From an uncultured Collinsella sp. (GTDB lineage Bacteria; Actinomycetota; Coriobacteriia; Coriobacteriales; Coriobacteriaceae): DNA of 22,402 nt. The stretch covers positions 1-22,402 of the forward strand of contig USBA01000009.1 of assembly GCA_900552735.1 (NCBI GenBank). The letters are read 5' to 3'. Positions 14,737-22,402 of the stretch are shown here, one piece after another. The first letter of the stretch is position 1. The number at the start of each line of letters is the position of its first letter. The notes beneath the pieces were generated by a model. The model saw only the letters and a program-made list of their open reading frames with translations. It was not told the origin of the DNA and did not search any database. The position numbers and the translations under genes are program-made.

Positions 14737-15600
14737 CTATTCGACGATTGGTGCTCCGTGGCCCCAAGAGCCTTCCATGCCGCACACGGTCGAGGCAAAC
14801 CCGGCAGCAAAGTCGAGCGCACGCTCGATGGCCTCGGCACCATCCTCACCACGCTTGGCGGAATCGAGATAGCACATCAAAAACGAAGTGAGGAACGAGT
14901 CGCCCGCCCCCATGGTGTCCTTCATGTCCGTTACCGGCTTAGCCAGCTGGCGGTAATAACGCTCGCCGTCGTAAGCAATGCAGCCCTCGGCGCCCGCCGT
15001 AGCCGACACAAAACGCGGACCCAGGCCCTTCACCCATGCCAGACGCTCGCGAATCTCGTCCTCGCTCGCGGCATCCGCCGCACTAAAGAAAGCAAAATCG
15101 ACGTAGGGCGCAATCTGCTCGTAGTACTCGTCGGTGGAGTCGTCCGAAAAGTCAAAAGAGACCGTGACGCCCGCAGCCTTCAGCTTGGGCAGCTCGCGCT
15201 CGGTAAAGCAATAGTTGCCCGAATGAACCACATCGAACTGCTTCATGTACGCAAGGTCAAAGCGATCGAGGACATAGCGCGCATCGCCACGGATACCGCC
15301 CTCGTTGGAGCCGAGGAAGACACGGTCACCGTCAACGACGGTCACGCGAGCCGCTCCGTTCTCGCCAATCATCTGCTCGCACTTGTCAAGCTCGATACCC
15401 TCATCCTCGAGGCTTGCAATGACATGCTCGGCAGCGGCGTCATTGCCAAAAATGCCCATGTATGCAGAACGTGCGGCACCGCATTTCTTGGCATAAACGG
15501 CGAAGTTCACCGCATTGCCGCCAGGATACATGGTGTGGATATGCTCGTAGCGATCGACGACGTTGTCGCCAAATCCGAGCGCGTTAACGTTAAATGCCAT
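14737..15600 (-). CDS. frlD: PfkB-family sugar kinase, fructoselysine 6-kinase-like
   Basis: A 287-residue ribokinase/PfkB-family kinase. Visible motifs are LGFGDNVVDRY at the N-terminus, YPGGNAVNFAVYAKKCG (PfkB signature 1 region), YMGIFGNDA, and the C-terminal catalytic loop DTMGAGDSFLTSFL with the anion-hole GAGD and catalytic Asp. In E. coli FrlD phosphorylates fructoselysine at C6. The specific call rests on context: it is the last gene of an operon with frlB-like and frlC-like genes, 14 bases after the deglycase. AAAGG precedes the ATG. It is slightly longer than E. coli FrlD (about 261 residues). The natural substrate could be another fructosamine, such as fructosyl-arginine or a fructosyl-amino acid. 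Confidence 0.8.
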   Translation of the reverse strand: MAFNVNALGFGDNVVDRYEHIHTMYPGGNAVNFAVYAKKCGAARSAYMGIFGNDAAAEHVIASLEDEGIELDKCEQMIGENGAARVTVVDGDRVFLGSNEGGIRGDARYVLDRFDLAYMKQFDVVHSGNYCFTERELPKLKAAGVTVSFDFSDDSTDEYYEQIAPYVDFAFFSAADAASEDEIRERLAWVKGLGPRFVSATAGAEGCIAYDGERYYRQLAKPVTDMKDTMGAGDSFLTSFLMCYLDSAKRGEDGAEAIERALDFAAGFASTVCGMEGSWGHGAPIVE

Positions 15601-15614
15601 GGCCTTTGTCCCTT

Positions 15615-16583
15615 CTAGTACTCGACAACACCCATATAGCGGCGGAAATCGGGATCGTGATCAAACACCTTGCCGCGTGCAGCACGCAGCTCGCAGTTCA
15701 TGGCGTAGAACAGCACCGGGTCCAGATAGGCACGGACGCTCGCCGGCACGGCTTCCATACCGTACTCCTTGGCATCGAGCACCATCAGCGTATCGGTATG
15801 CGTCTTAAGGAACGCCAGGGCGCGCTCGTCCATGGCACGGCACTCGCTGGAGCCCATCTGCAGGAAGTAAAAAACGCCATCCTGAGTAGCCTCGAAGGGG
15901 CCATGGAAGTACTCGGCAGAGTGGATGTAGCTGCAGTGCTGCCACTGCATCTCCATAAGAGAGCAGATAGCGAAACCGTAGGTCTGGCTAAAGTTGGGAC
16001 CGCTGCCCAGAATATAGAAGAACTCGTGCTCCTGGCAAAGCTTGGCAAAACGATCGCCCAGCTCGGCATTTACCTTCTCACGTGCCGGGGGAAGAATCTT
16101 ATCCATCTCGGCGATACCGGCATACATATCGGCAAGATCGGCGTAGCCCTCCTGCTGATCGAGCAGCTCGGCCGCAAGCGACAGCGAAATGCCAGCGGGG
16201 ACCTCGGCCTGCGGCACACCCTCGCCCCATGGGTAGACCCACGTGGTCCACTTGCCGGAGTCGATCTTGGATCCAGCGTTGTCGGTCTGGGCGATCACCG
16301 TAGCGCCGGCGGCAAGGGCAATCTCGCAGCCCTCGACGACCTCCGGGGTATTGCCACTGTGGCTGCAAGCGATGACCAGGGACTTCTCGCCCAGACGACG
16401 CGGACGCATAATGTCGAATTCACGCGCGGTATAGATATACGAAGTGAAGGTGGTTGCCTCGCGCTGCAGAAGCTCATGAGCCGGGATCAAATCGATCATG
16501 GAGCCACCGCAAGCAATCCAGTAGACGCTGTCGAACTTGCCCTTCTCGGCAATTGCCTCTTTGATCAGATCGCGTGCGTTCAT
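15615..16583 (-). CDS. frlB: SIS-domain fructosamine-6-phosphate deglycase, FrlB-like
   Basis: A 322-residue protein with two SIS (sugar isomerase) domains. FrlB splits fructoselysine 6-phosphate into glucose 6-phosphate and lysine, feeding glycolysis. The first SIS domain shows WIACGGSMIDLIPAHEL and CSHSGNTPEVVEGC, the sugar-phosphate-binding Ser/Thr loop. The second has GSGPNFSQTYGFAIC and HSAEYFHGPFE, the latter also seen in related SIS deglycases. The length is close to E. coli FrlB (340). The ATG at 16583 is chosen for AAAGGA five to six bases upstream; the longer frame would need a TTG at 16616. The alternatives, glucosamine-6-phosphate deaminase-like or AgaS-like isomerases, are less likely with frlC- and frlD-like genes on both sides. 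Confidence 0.85.
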   Translation of the reverse strand: MNARDLIKEAIAEKGKFDSVYWIACGGSMIDLIPAHELLQREATTFTSYIYTAREFDIMRPRRLGEKSLVIACSHSGNTPEVVEGCEIALAAGATVIAQTDNAGSKIDSGKWTTWVYPWGEGVPQAEVPAGISLSLAAELLDQQEGYADLADMYAGIAEMDKILPPAREKVNAELGDRFAKLCQEHEFFYILGSGPNFSQTYGFAICSLMEMQWQHCSYIHSAEYFHGPFEATQDGVFYFLQMGSSECRAMDERALAFLKTHTDTLMVLDAKEYGMEAVPASVRAYLDPVLFYAMNCELRAARGKVFDHDPDFRRYMGVVEY

Positions 16584-16645
16584 ATCCAGTTCCTTTCTTG
16601 TTTGGGCCGCAATCAATGACGTTGGTTGCGTGGCCGATAGTTGTT

Positions 16646-17497
16646 TTAGTCAATCAGATATTTCTCGAATGCGGCCATGTTCTTGGCATCAGCCGCCGCC
16701 GGGTCATCGTAGTAACGGCCGTCCGTAATTTCCTGGCCCAGCATGCCGTCGAAACCATGGACGTTGAGTGTGGCAACGAAGGCGTCCATATCGTGCTTGC
16801 CATCGCCCCACACCAGATGGCCATACGGGTCACCGTCGATAAAGTGCATCTCGTGAATTGCCCCATCACCAAAGGTGGCAAACCAGTCCTCGAGCGTCTC
16901 GCCAGCAACGCCCATCGCGGTTGTATCAACCATGGGCTGTAAATACGGGCTCGCGACCTCGTCAATCATGCGCTTCGCATCGGAAACCGTCGTCACAAGG
17001 TTGCTCTCCTCGGGACGCAGGCTTTCCATCGTAAGCACTAGACCGTGCTCGCCGGCATACTCCGCCAGAATGGACAAGTGCTCGCGGCTGCGCTTCCAGG
17101 CTTCCTCGCGATCCTCGTCCCAGTCGCCCCAGCCCGAGTTGACGGACATACGGTCGCACCCAAGTACCTCGGCAAGCTCAATGCCGTGCTTAAAGTACGC
17201 CAGGCTGCGCTGTTCATGCAGCGGCTTGCGTGCGCAGTACTGCCAAGGATAGACAACATTCTCGGGGCACAGAGTACGATACCTAAGCCCACGGTCTGCA
17301 GCCTTTTTCGCCAGGACCTCAGCCTCAAAGTAGCCCGTATGGTCGAGCGTCACATGCGGCTCTGCGCACCACAGCTCAATGGACTCAAAGCCCAAACGCT
17401 GCTGCACATCAAGGAAGTAATCGAGCGACCACATGATGTAGTGGATATTCATGCCCGCAATCTGTTCGCGGCGCAGCGTCGGCTTGGATTCAGACAT
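16646..17497 (-). CDS. frlC: Sugar-phosphate-isomerase-fold epimerase, FrlC-like
   Basis: A 283-residue TIM-barrel protein of the xylose isomerase-like (AP endonuclease 2) fold. In E. coli FrlC interconverts psicoselysine and fructoselysine (C3 epimerase). The sequence follows FrlC from memory in several places: GFESIELWCAEPHVT, PENVVYPWQY, TMESLRPEESNLV (metal-ligand Glu), PMVDTTAM (metal-ligand Asp), EMHFIDGDPYGHL (metal-ligand His) and GQEITDGRYY (final Glu). All four expected metal ligands are present. The start at 17497 lies one base after the amidohydrolase stop, a tightly coupled arrangement, and the start is preceded by AGGAGG. A 62-base gap separates it from frlB. Confidence 0.82.
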   Translation of the reverse strand: MSESKPTLRREQIAGMNIHYIMWSLDYFLDVQQRLGFESIELWCAEPHVTLDHTGYFEAEVLAKKAADRGLRYRTLCPENVVYPWQYCARKPLHEQRSLAYFKHGIELAEVLGCDRMSVNSGWGDWDEDREEAWKRSREHLSILAEYAGEHGLVLTMESLRPEESNLVTTVSDAKRMIDEVASPYLQPMVDTTAMGVAGETLEDWFATFGDGAIHEMHFIDGDPYGHLVWGDGKHDMDAFVATLNVHGFDGMLGQEITDGRYYDDPAAADAKNMAAFEKYLID

Positions 17498-17498
17498 C

Positions 17499-19082
17499 TT
17501 ATGCCTCCTTATTTCGATCGAACACGATTTGTCCGTCCGACATCGTCATATCGATCGCAAGATCGCGTGCGTCGCGATAATCGAGGTCAAACACATCCCG
17601 ATCGAGCACGCAGATATCGGCAAGCTTGCCGACCTCGAGCGTACCCAGCTCATCTTCGCGCATCAGGTCGTACGCGCCCCCGGCAGTCCAAGCGCGCAAG
17701 AGCTCAACAAGCGTCAGCGTGTTGACCTCATTCACGGGCAGTCCGTCGTCGAAGTATCCGCCGCACGCACTGTAGATTGACTCGCCCAGGCTCGGAATCA
17801 GCAGCGGCAAATCCGTGCCGCAGCACACCGTGCATCCGGAATCTTCCATGCCGCGGCGATTCCAGCTGTGCAAAAGTCGCGTCTCGCCAATTTGTCGACG
17901 CATCATCGACAGGCAATCCTCGCGCCGGTCCAGCGTCAGAATCTGCAGATAGACCTCGCAAATTCCACCTAACTTGCCAAACTCGACAAGATCGGTCGGG
18001 TCAGAGTTCTCGAGATCGGTAATCGCATGGCGGCGAAGCATCCGTCCATGCTCGTCTCGAGGCAGCGAGGCATAGAGCGCCACGGTGCGACGAACGGCGC
18101 CATCGCCCTGGCAATGCAAGGAATATCGGAAGCCGTCAGCATCAATTGCACGCAGCTCGTTCTCAATCAGATCCCACTCTGGCGCCTCGACGACCGTCTT
18201 GCCGGCAGCGCCCGCATCGGCCGAGTCCTCATAGGGGTCTATCATCTCGGCAAGCCCCGCCCATACGCCGCGATCGGTCATACGGTTGAAGCCAGAAAAA
18301 CGAACGAACGGTCCCCGGAAGCGCTCTCGTGCCCCGCGAGCATATGGCAGATTTGCACCGGCACCCACCGGCTGCGACATCATAGAGACGCGAACCGTCA
18401 GCTCACCAGATTCCTCACGGCGAGCCATTTCGTCGGCAAAGCCGTAGTAGTCATCAAACGCCATCTCCTTGATGGCGGTAACGCCGCGCTCGTTGAGCAT
18501 GCTCATGTAGTCCGAATACCCCGCACGCACCTCGGGCAGCGCGAGGAAATCGCTCATCATACGCCAGATCTTCTCGGCATAGCACGCCTGCGGTGTAAAG
18601 CCGTATCGCGCACTGGCGGCAGCATTGAGAACGCAGGTCTCCGCACCCGGTGTAAAGCAGACGACGGGGATATCGCCAAAAAACTCGTCAAACACAGCTG
18701 CCGTATTTGCGTTCTCGGCATCCGATGCCAACGTTTCGGATAGGTTGTGGCCAAAAGCCGCCGCGCAATCCGGATGATCTTCTTTCCATGCACGCAAGAG
18801 CGACACGGCCTCTTTGGCATCATCGATGCCGGACAGATCAGACCCCAACGTCCGCAGCGCCCAGCCTGTATAGAAGGTATGTACATCGATCAGACCAGGC
18901 ATGACGGTGCGGTCGCCCAGATCAACTACCTCGTCCGCCTGGGTCAAATACGAAGCCACCTCACACTTGGTGCCAACCGCCTCAATTCGATTGCCACGGA
19001 CCGCTACGAAACCTTCAAACGGCAGGTCCCCCGTACCGGTAAAGACGCTCTTAGACGTCAGGACCGTCAAACGATCAGACAT
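17499..19082 (-). CDS. Family-3 amidohydrolase (YtcJ-like) with atypical metal motifs
   Basis: A 527-residue amidohydrolase with an N-terminal beta-sandwich strand (VRGNRIEAVG), barrel entry MPGLIDVHTF, and the C-terminal GTLEVGKLADICVLDRDVF typical of the superfamily. Key positions look unusual. The usual HxH reads H68-T-F70; the usual VKxxxDG carboxylated-lysine strand seems to read FVRFSGFNR; the usual EHA is RRHAITD (His352). HCQGDGA (His323) and GTDLPLL (Asp424) are kept. The gene lies in the fructosamine operon, nine bases after the transporter gene stop and one base before frlC. It might remove an acyl or amino-acid group from an imported Amadori compound; this is inference. The start at 19082 has AGGTGG five bases upstream. 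No signal peptide, so cytosolic. Confidence 0.8.
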   Translation of the reverse strand: MSDRLTVLTSKSVFTGTGDLPFEGFVAVRGNRIEAVGTKCEVASYLTQADEVVDLGDRTVMPGLIDVHTFYTGWALRTLGSDLSGIDDAKEAVSLLRAWKEDHPDCAAAFGHNLSETLASDAENANTAAVFDEFFGDIPVVCFTPGAETCVLNAAASARYGFTPQACYAEKIWRMMSDFLALPEVRAGYSDYMSMLNERGVTAIKEMAFDDYYGFADEMARREESGELTVRVSMMSQPVGAGANLPYARGARERFRGPFVRFSGFNRMTDRGVWAGLAEMIDPYEDSADAGAAGKTVVEAPEWDLIENELRAIDADGFRYSLHCQGDGAVRRTVALYASLPRDEHGRMLRRHAITDLENSDPTDLVEFGKLGGICEVYLQILTLDRREDCLSMMRRQIGETRLLHSWNRRGMEDSGCTVCCGTDLPLLIPSLGESIYSACGGYFDDGLPVNEVNTLTLVELLRAWTAGGAYDLMREDELGTLEVGKLADICVLDRDVFDLDYRDARDLAIDMTMSDGQIVFDRNKEA

Positions 19083-19091
19083 CACAACCAC

Positions 19092-20555
19092 CTACACCGG
19101 AAGCATGCCAGAGATTGCCGTTACGATCAGGCCAAAGACGACCATGAAAATGAAGAACTTCCAAATGGTCTTCCACCATTGGCCAAACGAGATCTTTGCC
19201 ACGGCAAGGCCGGCGACCGTCATGCCCGCCACGGGACTGATGGTGTTGATGGTCTGATTAGCAAACTGGAGCGCGGTAACGGCGGCTTCGGGATTGAGAC
19301 CCATAAGCTCGGTCAGCGGACCCATGACGGGCATGGTGAGCGCCGCAAGTCCAGAGCTCGAGGGAACCAGCAAAGAGAGCAGGCCAAGGACGATATACAT
19401 AAACGTGGTGTAGACGGCGGCAGGTGCACCGGCCAGTGCAGTAGCGAGCGCCTGGAGGATGGTGTCGATGATCATGCCACCCTCTGCGATGACCAAGATA
19501 CCGCGAGCGATGCCGATGACGATAGCGGCATACGCAAAGTCGGCAATGCCTTTAACGAACTCCTCGGCGATCGTCTGCTGGTCAAGGCCGCCCAGGATAC
19601 CGGCAAGCAAGCCCATACCAAGGAACACGGCGGAAATCTCATTCATGTACCAGCCCTGGGTAACAAGACCCCAGACGATAATGCCCATGCCGCAGGCAAA
19701 ATCGATAAGCACGAGCTTCTGACGGGTAGCGAACTCTTCCTCGATGGAGGCATCGGTCACGGAAAACTCAACACGCTTGAGCTTATCGTCCTCGTACGTA
19801 ATGGACGACTCGGGATTATTCTTGACACGCATGGCGTAGCGCATGGCCCATGCGATACCAACGGCAGTGAAGATGACCCAAGAAACGGCGCGCAGCCACA
19901 GCTGAGGATTGCCCTCAATACCAATGATGCCTTGGGCGATCAAAACATTAAACGGGTCGATGGTCGAAGCACAATATCCCAGGTTAGGACCAAGGAAGCA
20001 GATGATGAATGCCGTCATCGAGTCATAACCGATACCCATCATGATGGGAATGAAGATGGCATAGAACGGCAGGGCTTCCTCAGACATACCAAACGTAGTG
20101 CCGCAAATGGACAGCAACGTCATCGTGATGGGAATGATGAGGATATCCTTGTTCTTGAGCTTTTTAATCACACGGCTCATGCCGGCATTCAAAGCGTTGG
20201 TCTTGGTGATGACTGCGAACGATCCGCCAATCAATAAGACGAACGCAACGACGTCGGCAGCCTCTTGGATGCCCTTAGTGGGCGCTTGCAGGACCGCGAA
20301 GATATCCTGACCCAGATTGATGGTCTCGCCGGTCTCGGAATCGGTGTAGTTCTTATCGACCTGTTCATAGGTTCCAGCAACGGCGACTTCACGCTCGCCC
20401 GCCGCTGTCGAAATCGTCTTGCGCTGATACTGACCAGAGGGAACGATCCAAGTCAGGACCGCAAAGACAACGATCAGCAAGAACATGATCGTATAGACAT
20501 GCGGTAATTTGAACTTAAAACGTCTGTTTGTCTTCTTCGCCTTCGTATCTGACAT
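19092..20555 (-). CDS. YfcC-family transporter (DcuC/ArcD-like carrier)
   Basis: A 487-residue integral membrane protein with about 12 hydrophobic segments, of the YfcC family in the C4-dicarboxylate carrier/ArsB-NhaD-type (PF03606) superfamily. Family marks are the N-terminal KLPHVYTIMFLLIVVFAVLTW followed by IVPSGQY, the loop CGTTFGMSEEALPFYAIF, and the C-terminal half LVPSSSGLAALTMPVMGP. Such carriers move amino acids, peptides or carboxylates. As the first gene of this operon it is the likely importer of the fructosamine substrate, replacing the APC-type permease FrlA of E. coli. The ATG at 20555 is preceded by GGAGG at five bases; an in-frame start at 20663 has no such site. Confidence 0.87.
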   Translation of the reverse strand: MSDTKAKKTNRRFKFKLPHVYTIMFLLIVVFAVLTWIVPSGQYQRKTISTAAGEREVAVAGTYEQVDKNYTDSETGETINLGQDIFAVLQAPTKGIQEAADVVAFVLLIGGSFAVITKTNALNAGMSRVIKKLKNKDILIIPITMTLLSICGTTFGMSEEALPFYAIFIPIMMGIGYDSMTAFIICFLGPNLGYCASTIDPFNVLIAQGIIGIEGNPQLWLRAVSWVIFTAVGIAWAMRYAMRVKNNPESSITYEDDKLKRVEFSVTDASIEEEFATRQKLVLIDFACGMGIIVWGLVTQGWYMNEISAVFLGMGLLAGILGGLDQQTIAEEFVKGIADFAYAAIVIGIARGILVIAEGGMIIDTILQALATALAGAPAAVYTTFMYIVLGLLSLLVPSSSGLAALTMPVMGPLTELMGLNPEAAVTALQFANQTINTISPVAGMTVAGLAVAKISFGQWWKTIWKFFIFMVVFGLIVTAISGMLPV

Positions 20556-20620
20556 AGATACCTCCAAAGAACTCGAGACTGCATCACATCTCGCTTCAAC
20601 GCCTGCGCAAGGCAAACGTT

Positions 20621-20636
20621 CTATGACGTTCCATAG
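20621..20636. promoter_or_regulatory. Candidate operator upstream of the fructosamine operon
   Basis: CTATG-ACGTTC-CATAG is an inverted repeat 65 bases upstream of the YfcC start, next to a second ACGTTC (20616-20621). Further upstream TGAACGGT occurs twice (20695-20702 and 20716-20723), 21 bases apart, two helical turns. Either could bind the GntR/UTRA regulator encoded just upstream. I could not identify a convincing promoter. Confidence 0.35.
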
Positions 20637-20723
20637 ATTACCAGCAGCTTTTCCCATCATCAAGATAATTTCAAACTGATTGCCGCGACGCGGTTGAACG
20701 GTTGCGTTCGCGCCGTGAACGGT

Positions 20724-20763
20724 ATGGAGACGCCCGGTGAGATGATCAACCGGGCGTCTCCAT
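20724..20763 (-). terminator. Strong hairpin ending the GntR regulator gene
   Basis: A perfect 15-bp stem (20724-20738 with 20749-20763, loop GAGATGATCA) begins ten bases past the regulator stop. It separates the regulator transcript from the operon it probably controls. There is no T tract on the minus strand. Confidence 0.65.
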
Positions 20764-20773
20764 TCGCAATGTC

Positions 20774-21517
20774 CTAGATGTCAAAAACGTAGCGAGACCC
20801 AACGATCCGCTGACGACCGATGATAAACGGCCGCCGCTGCTCATCGAAAAAGAAGGCTTCCATATAAAACAAGGGTTCGCCAACGGGAACTGCCAACAGC
20901 CGAGCGACCTCGGGCGACGCGCACGCGATCTCGAGCGTGCACGGGTCGGTAAACGCGGGCGTGCGGCCCGTCCGGTTGCGCACGAACTCAAAAATGGATT
21001 GATTAGATAGAGGTGCCGTTGATAGATAGGCGTTGTCCTCGTAAACATATATGTTGTTCTCGAGCATGACAGGGACGCCATCGGCAGTGCGCACGCGCTC
21101 AACGCAAATCAAGTCAGTTCCAACGGGAACACCAAAGAACTGTGCTTCGGTGGAATCCGCCGGCAGTATCTTTCTCGAAATGACACACGCCCCCGGTTCC
21201 ATTCCGTTAACGCGGCATGCGTCCGAAAAACTCTGGACGTCATCCTTCTGGCGAATCTTGCGCTTAAGCTTGGGGGCATTGACAAACGTGCCTTTCCCCT
21301 GTCGCTTCGTTAGATAGCCCTGCTGGACGAGCTCCTCAATAGCGCGTCGCACGGTAACGCGGCCAACTTTATAGCTCTCAGCCAATTCGAATTCGTTGGG
21401 TATCCGCGCGCCTGCCTTGTAGGCGCCGGAGTTGATTTCGTTTTTAATGATATCAATGACCTGTTGGTACAGCGGTATCGCTGCTTTACCGTCAGTTGGC
21501 CCTTCAGTCGGTGGCAT
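20774..21517 (-). CDS. GntR/HutC-family regulator with UTRA sensor domain
   Basis: A 247-residue regulator. The N-terminal winged helix (about 12-80) shows IPLYQQVIDIIKNEI, RIPNEFELAESYKVGRVTVRRAIEELVQQGYL and RQGKGTFV, the classic GntR DNA-binding layout. The rest is a UTRA ligand-binding domain (GTDLICVERVRTADGVPVMLENNIY, and near the end EAFFFDEQRRPFIIGRQRIVG). UTRA regulators usually sense sugar phosphates or amino-acid derivatives. It lies immediately upstream of the fructosamine operon on the same strand, the same relation as FrlR to frl genes in other bacteria, so it is likely the local repressor with a fructosamine 6-phosphate as inducer (inference). GGGAGAGG precedes the ATG. Confidence 0.88.
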   Translation of the reverse strand: MPPTEGPTDGKAAIPLYQQVIDIIKNEINSGAYKAGARIPNEFELAESYKVGRVTVRRAIEELVQQGYLTKRQGKGTFVNAPKLKRKIRQKDDVQSFSDACRVNGMEPGACVISRKILPADSTEAQFFGVPVGTDLICVERVRTADGVPVMLENNIYVYEDNAYLSTAPLSNQSIFEFVRNRTGRTPAFTDPCTLEIACASPEVARLLAVPVGEPLFYMEAFFFDEQRRPFIIGRQRIVGSRYVFDI

Positions 21518-21547
21518 ATACCCTCTCCCAGCACAATTAAGTCTAAA

Positions 21548-21584
21548 GCGGGCCCAAGGGCATTCAGCAAGCCCTTAAGCCCGC
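21548..21584 (-). terminator. Terminator after the HAD gene
   Basis: GCGGGC-CC-AAGGGC (21548-21561) pairs with GCCCTT-AA-GCCCGC (21571-21584), two six-base stems around an internal loop. On the minus strand it is followed by a modest TTTAGACTTAATT. It lies between the HAD gene stop (21668) and the GntR start (21517). Confidence 0.6.
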
Positions 21585-21667
21585 ATTAGCTTAAAGTATG
21601 CTAGGTGTCGCACCAAAATGTTGGCTATTTACTCATCAGACCCGAAAAACGCGCAACTACCGCGATC

Positions 21668-22327
21668 CTAAGAAAGCGTGAGCAGTTCCGGCAGCTGGTC
21701 GATAATCTTGTCCGCGGCATCCTGGCTAAAGCCAAAGCGCTCCTCGCGCTTGGCAATGACCGTCAGGCCGGCTCGCTTGCCGGCGGTGATGCCAGGCACC
21801 GAATCCTCAACGCAGCAGCAGCGATTCGCGGGCAGTCCCAGCAGGTCCAGTGCATGCAGGTAAATGTCGGGCTCGGGCTTGCTCTCCTTAAATTGCTCGC
21901 CGCTCACCACATACTCAAAGGCATCCGACAGCCCGCACGCATTGAGCACTTCCTCGATGCTATTCATGGGAGACGAGCTGGCAAGCGCCACGCGAACGCC
22001 GCGGCGCGGCAGCTCTCGAATCGTATCCACGGCGCCTGGGTTAATCAAAGCCTGATAGTCGCGCGGACGCTTATGCGCCCACTCGTCCCAACGGGTCAAC
22101 GCCTCCTCGCCAGTGAAATGCCCCTTACCGGCGCGCTCAAACCAATCGACCAGCATATGCAGGAAGAACTGATGCGAGGTACCGACTTGCCCATTCAACT
22201 CCTCTTGAGTCAGGTTAAGCCCAAGCTCCTTGGCAAACGCGGCAGTCTCGCCCAGGTAGTAATACTCGGTATCGACAATGACACCGTCCATGTCAAAGAT
22301 AACGGCGTCGAACGGAAATGCGGACAC
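21668..22327 (-). CDS. HAD-superfamily phosphatase/beta-phosphoglucomutase-like protein
   Basis: A 219-residue HAD hydrolase of subfamily IA. Motif I is FDMDGVIVDTE (nucleophile and acid Asp), motif II LASSSPMNS, motif III lysine in ESKPEPDIYLHALDLLG, and motif IV CCVEDSVPGITAGKRAG. A helical cap (about 20-85) lies between motifs I and II. Its relatives dephosphorylate sugar phosphates or act as beta-phosphoglucomutases; the substrate is not decidable here. I place the start at GTG 22327, with AGGGAGGG four bases upstream and motif I soon after; the ATG at 22375 has no ribosome binding site and would include a terminator-like hairpin. It is separate from the fructosamine regulator, with a terminator between. 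Confidence 0.85.
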   Translation of the reverse strand: MSAFPFDAVIFDMDGVIVDTEYYYLGETAAFAKELGLNLTQEELNGQVGTSHQFFLHMLVDWFERAGKGHFTGEEALTRWDEWAHKRPRDYQALINPGAVDTIRELPRRGVRVALASSSPMNSIEEVLNACGLSDAFEYVVSGEQFKESKPEPDIYLHALDLLGLPANRCCCVEDSVPGITAGKRAGLTVIAKREERFGFSQDAADKIIDQLPELLTLS

Positions 22328-22342
22328 GGCACCCTCCCTAAC

Positions 22343-22368
22343 AAAAGGACGCCCGCGAGCAGGCGCCC
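22343..22368 (-). terminator. Terminator-like hairpin in the HAD gene leader
   Basis: GGACGCC (22347-22353) and GGCGCCC (22362-22368) form seven pairs in the minus-strand RNA (one G-U), followed by TTTTGTT and directly by the AGGGAGGG ribosome binding site. It may end a transcript entering from beyond the window or regulate the HAD gene. Confidence 0.5.
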
Positions 22369-22402
22369 GAGCCATGCATTAATCGGCGATTCTAACCCAG
22401 CA

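Noticed and set aside
15615..16583. Glucosamine-6-phosphate or tagatose-ketose isomerase
   Set aside because: The SIS motifs fit several families, but the immediate frlC- and frlD-like neighbours favour a fructosamine-6-phosphate deglycase.
18747..20237. Long plus-strand open frame (496 codons) opposite the amidohydrolase and YfcC genes
   Set aside because: It is the antisense shadow of two clearly recognised minus-strand genes; the product is rich in His/Arg/Asp/Gly, with no recognisable domain and no suitable ribosome binding site.

Overview
The window looks like a chromosomal segment of a GC-rich Gram-positive gut actinobacterium of the class Coriobacteriia, most probably Collinsella. This rests on the protein flavour, the strong Shine-Dalgarno sequences, the overall gene set and the short interspersed repeats; it is recognition from memory, not a search result. 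There is no rRNA, tRNA, CRISPR array, transposase or phage gene. Most genes lie on the minus strand. Bases 1-86 hold nothing I recognise.

Left part (about 87-6900, all minus strand): a YejK/NdpA-type nucleoid-associated protein; a DUF2974 (Mbeg1-like) alpha/beta-hydrolase-fold protein bracketed by two copies of a short palindromic repeat; L-lactate dehydrogenase; a class I aminotransferase gene broken by what looks like a deletion of about 50 bp near its 3' end; and glutamine-dependent NAD+ synthetase (nadE).

Middle part (about 7100-14460): two plus-strand genes of unknown function, one a membrane protein with a Ser/Thr-rich tail and one a protein with a LOTUS/winged-helix-like N-terminus and a long acidic Pro/Ala-rich linker. 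They are followed by the minus-strand ABC-F factor ettA and an sdpR-sdpI-like repressor/membrane-protein operon whose promoter carries an obvious palindromic operator. Between sdpR and tcdA lies a 440-bp gap. It holds a 28-codon hydrophobic peptide gene with its own Shine-Dalgarno sequence, a long inverted repeat that encloses the gene, a near-copy of the repeat arm over the Shine-Dalgarno, and a convincing antisense promoter. Together these have the layout of a type I toxin-antitoxin locus, and this is the best candidate here for an undescribed system. The plus-strand pair tcdA-tatD follows.

Right part (about 14460-22402): after a perfect 34-bp inverted repeat spanning 239 bp comes a five-gene minus-strand operon read as YfcC-type transporter, family-3 amidohydrolase, frlC-like epimerase, frlB-like deglycase and frlD-like kinase. 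A GntR/UTRA regulator lies upstream. This is a fructosamine (Amadori product, e.g. fructoselysine) utilisation operon. It differs from the E. coli frl operon in using a YfcC-family carrier and in including an amidohydrolase whose metal-binding motifs look degenerate. A HAD phosphatase/beta-phosphoglucomutase-like gene with a GTG start closes the window.

Several genes (ldh, the aminotransferase, the HAD gene) have a terminator-like hairpin just ahead of their ribosome binding site. These may be terminators of the preceding gene packed into short gaps, or attenuators.
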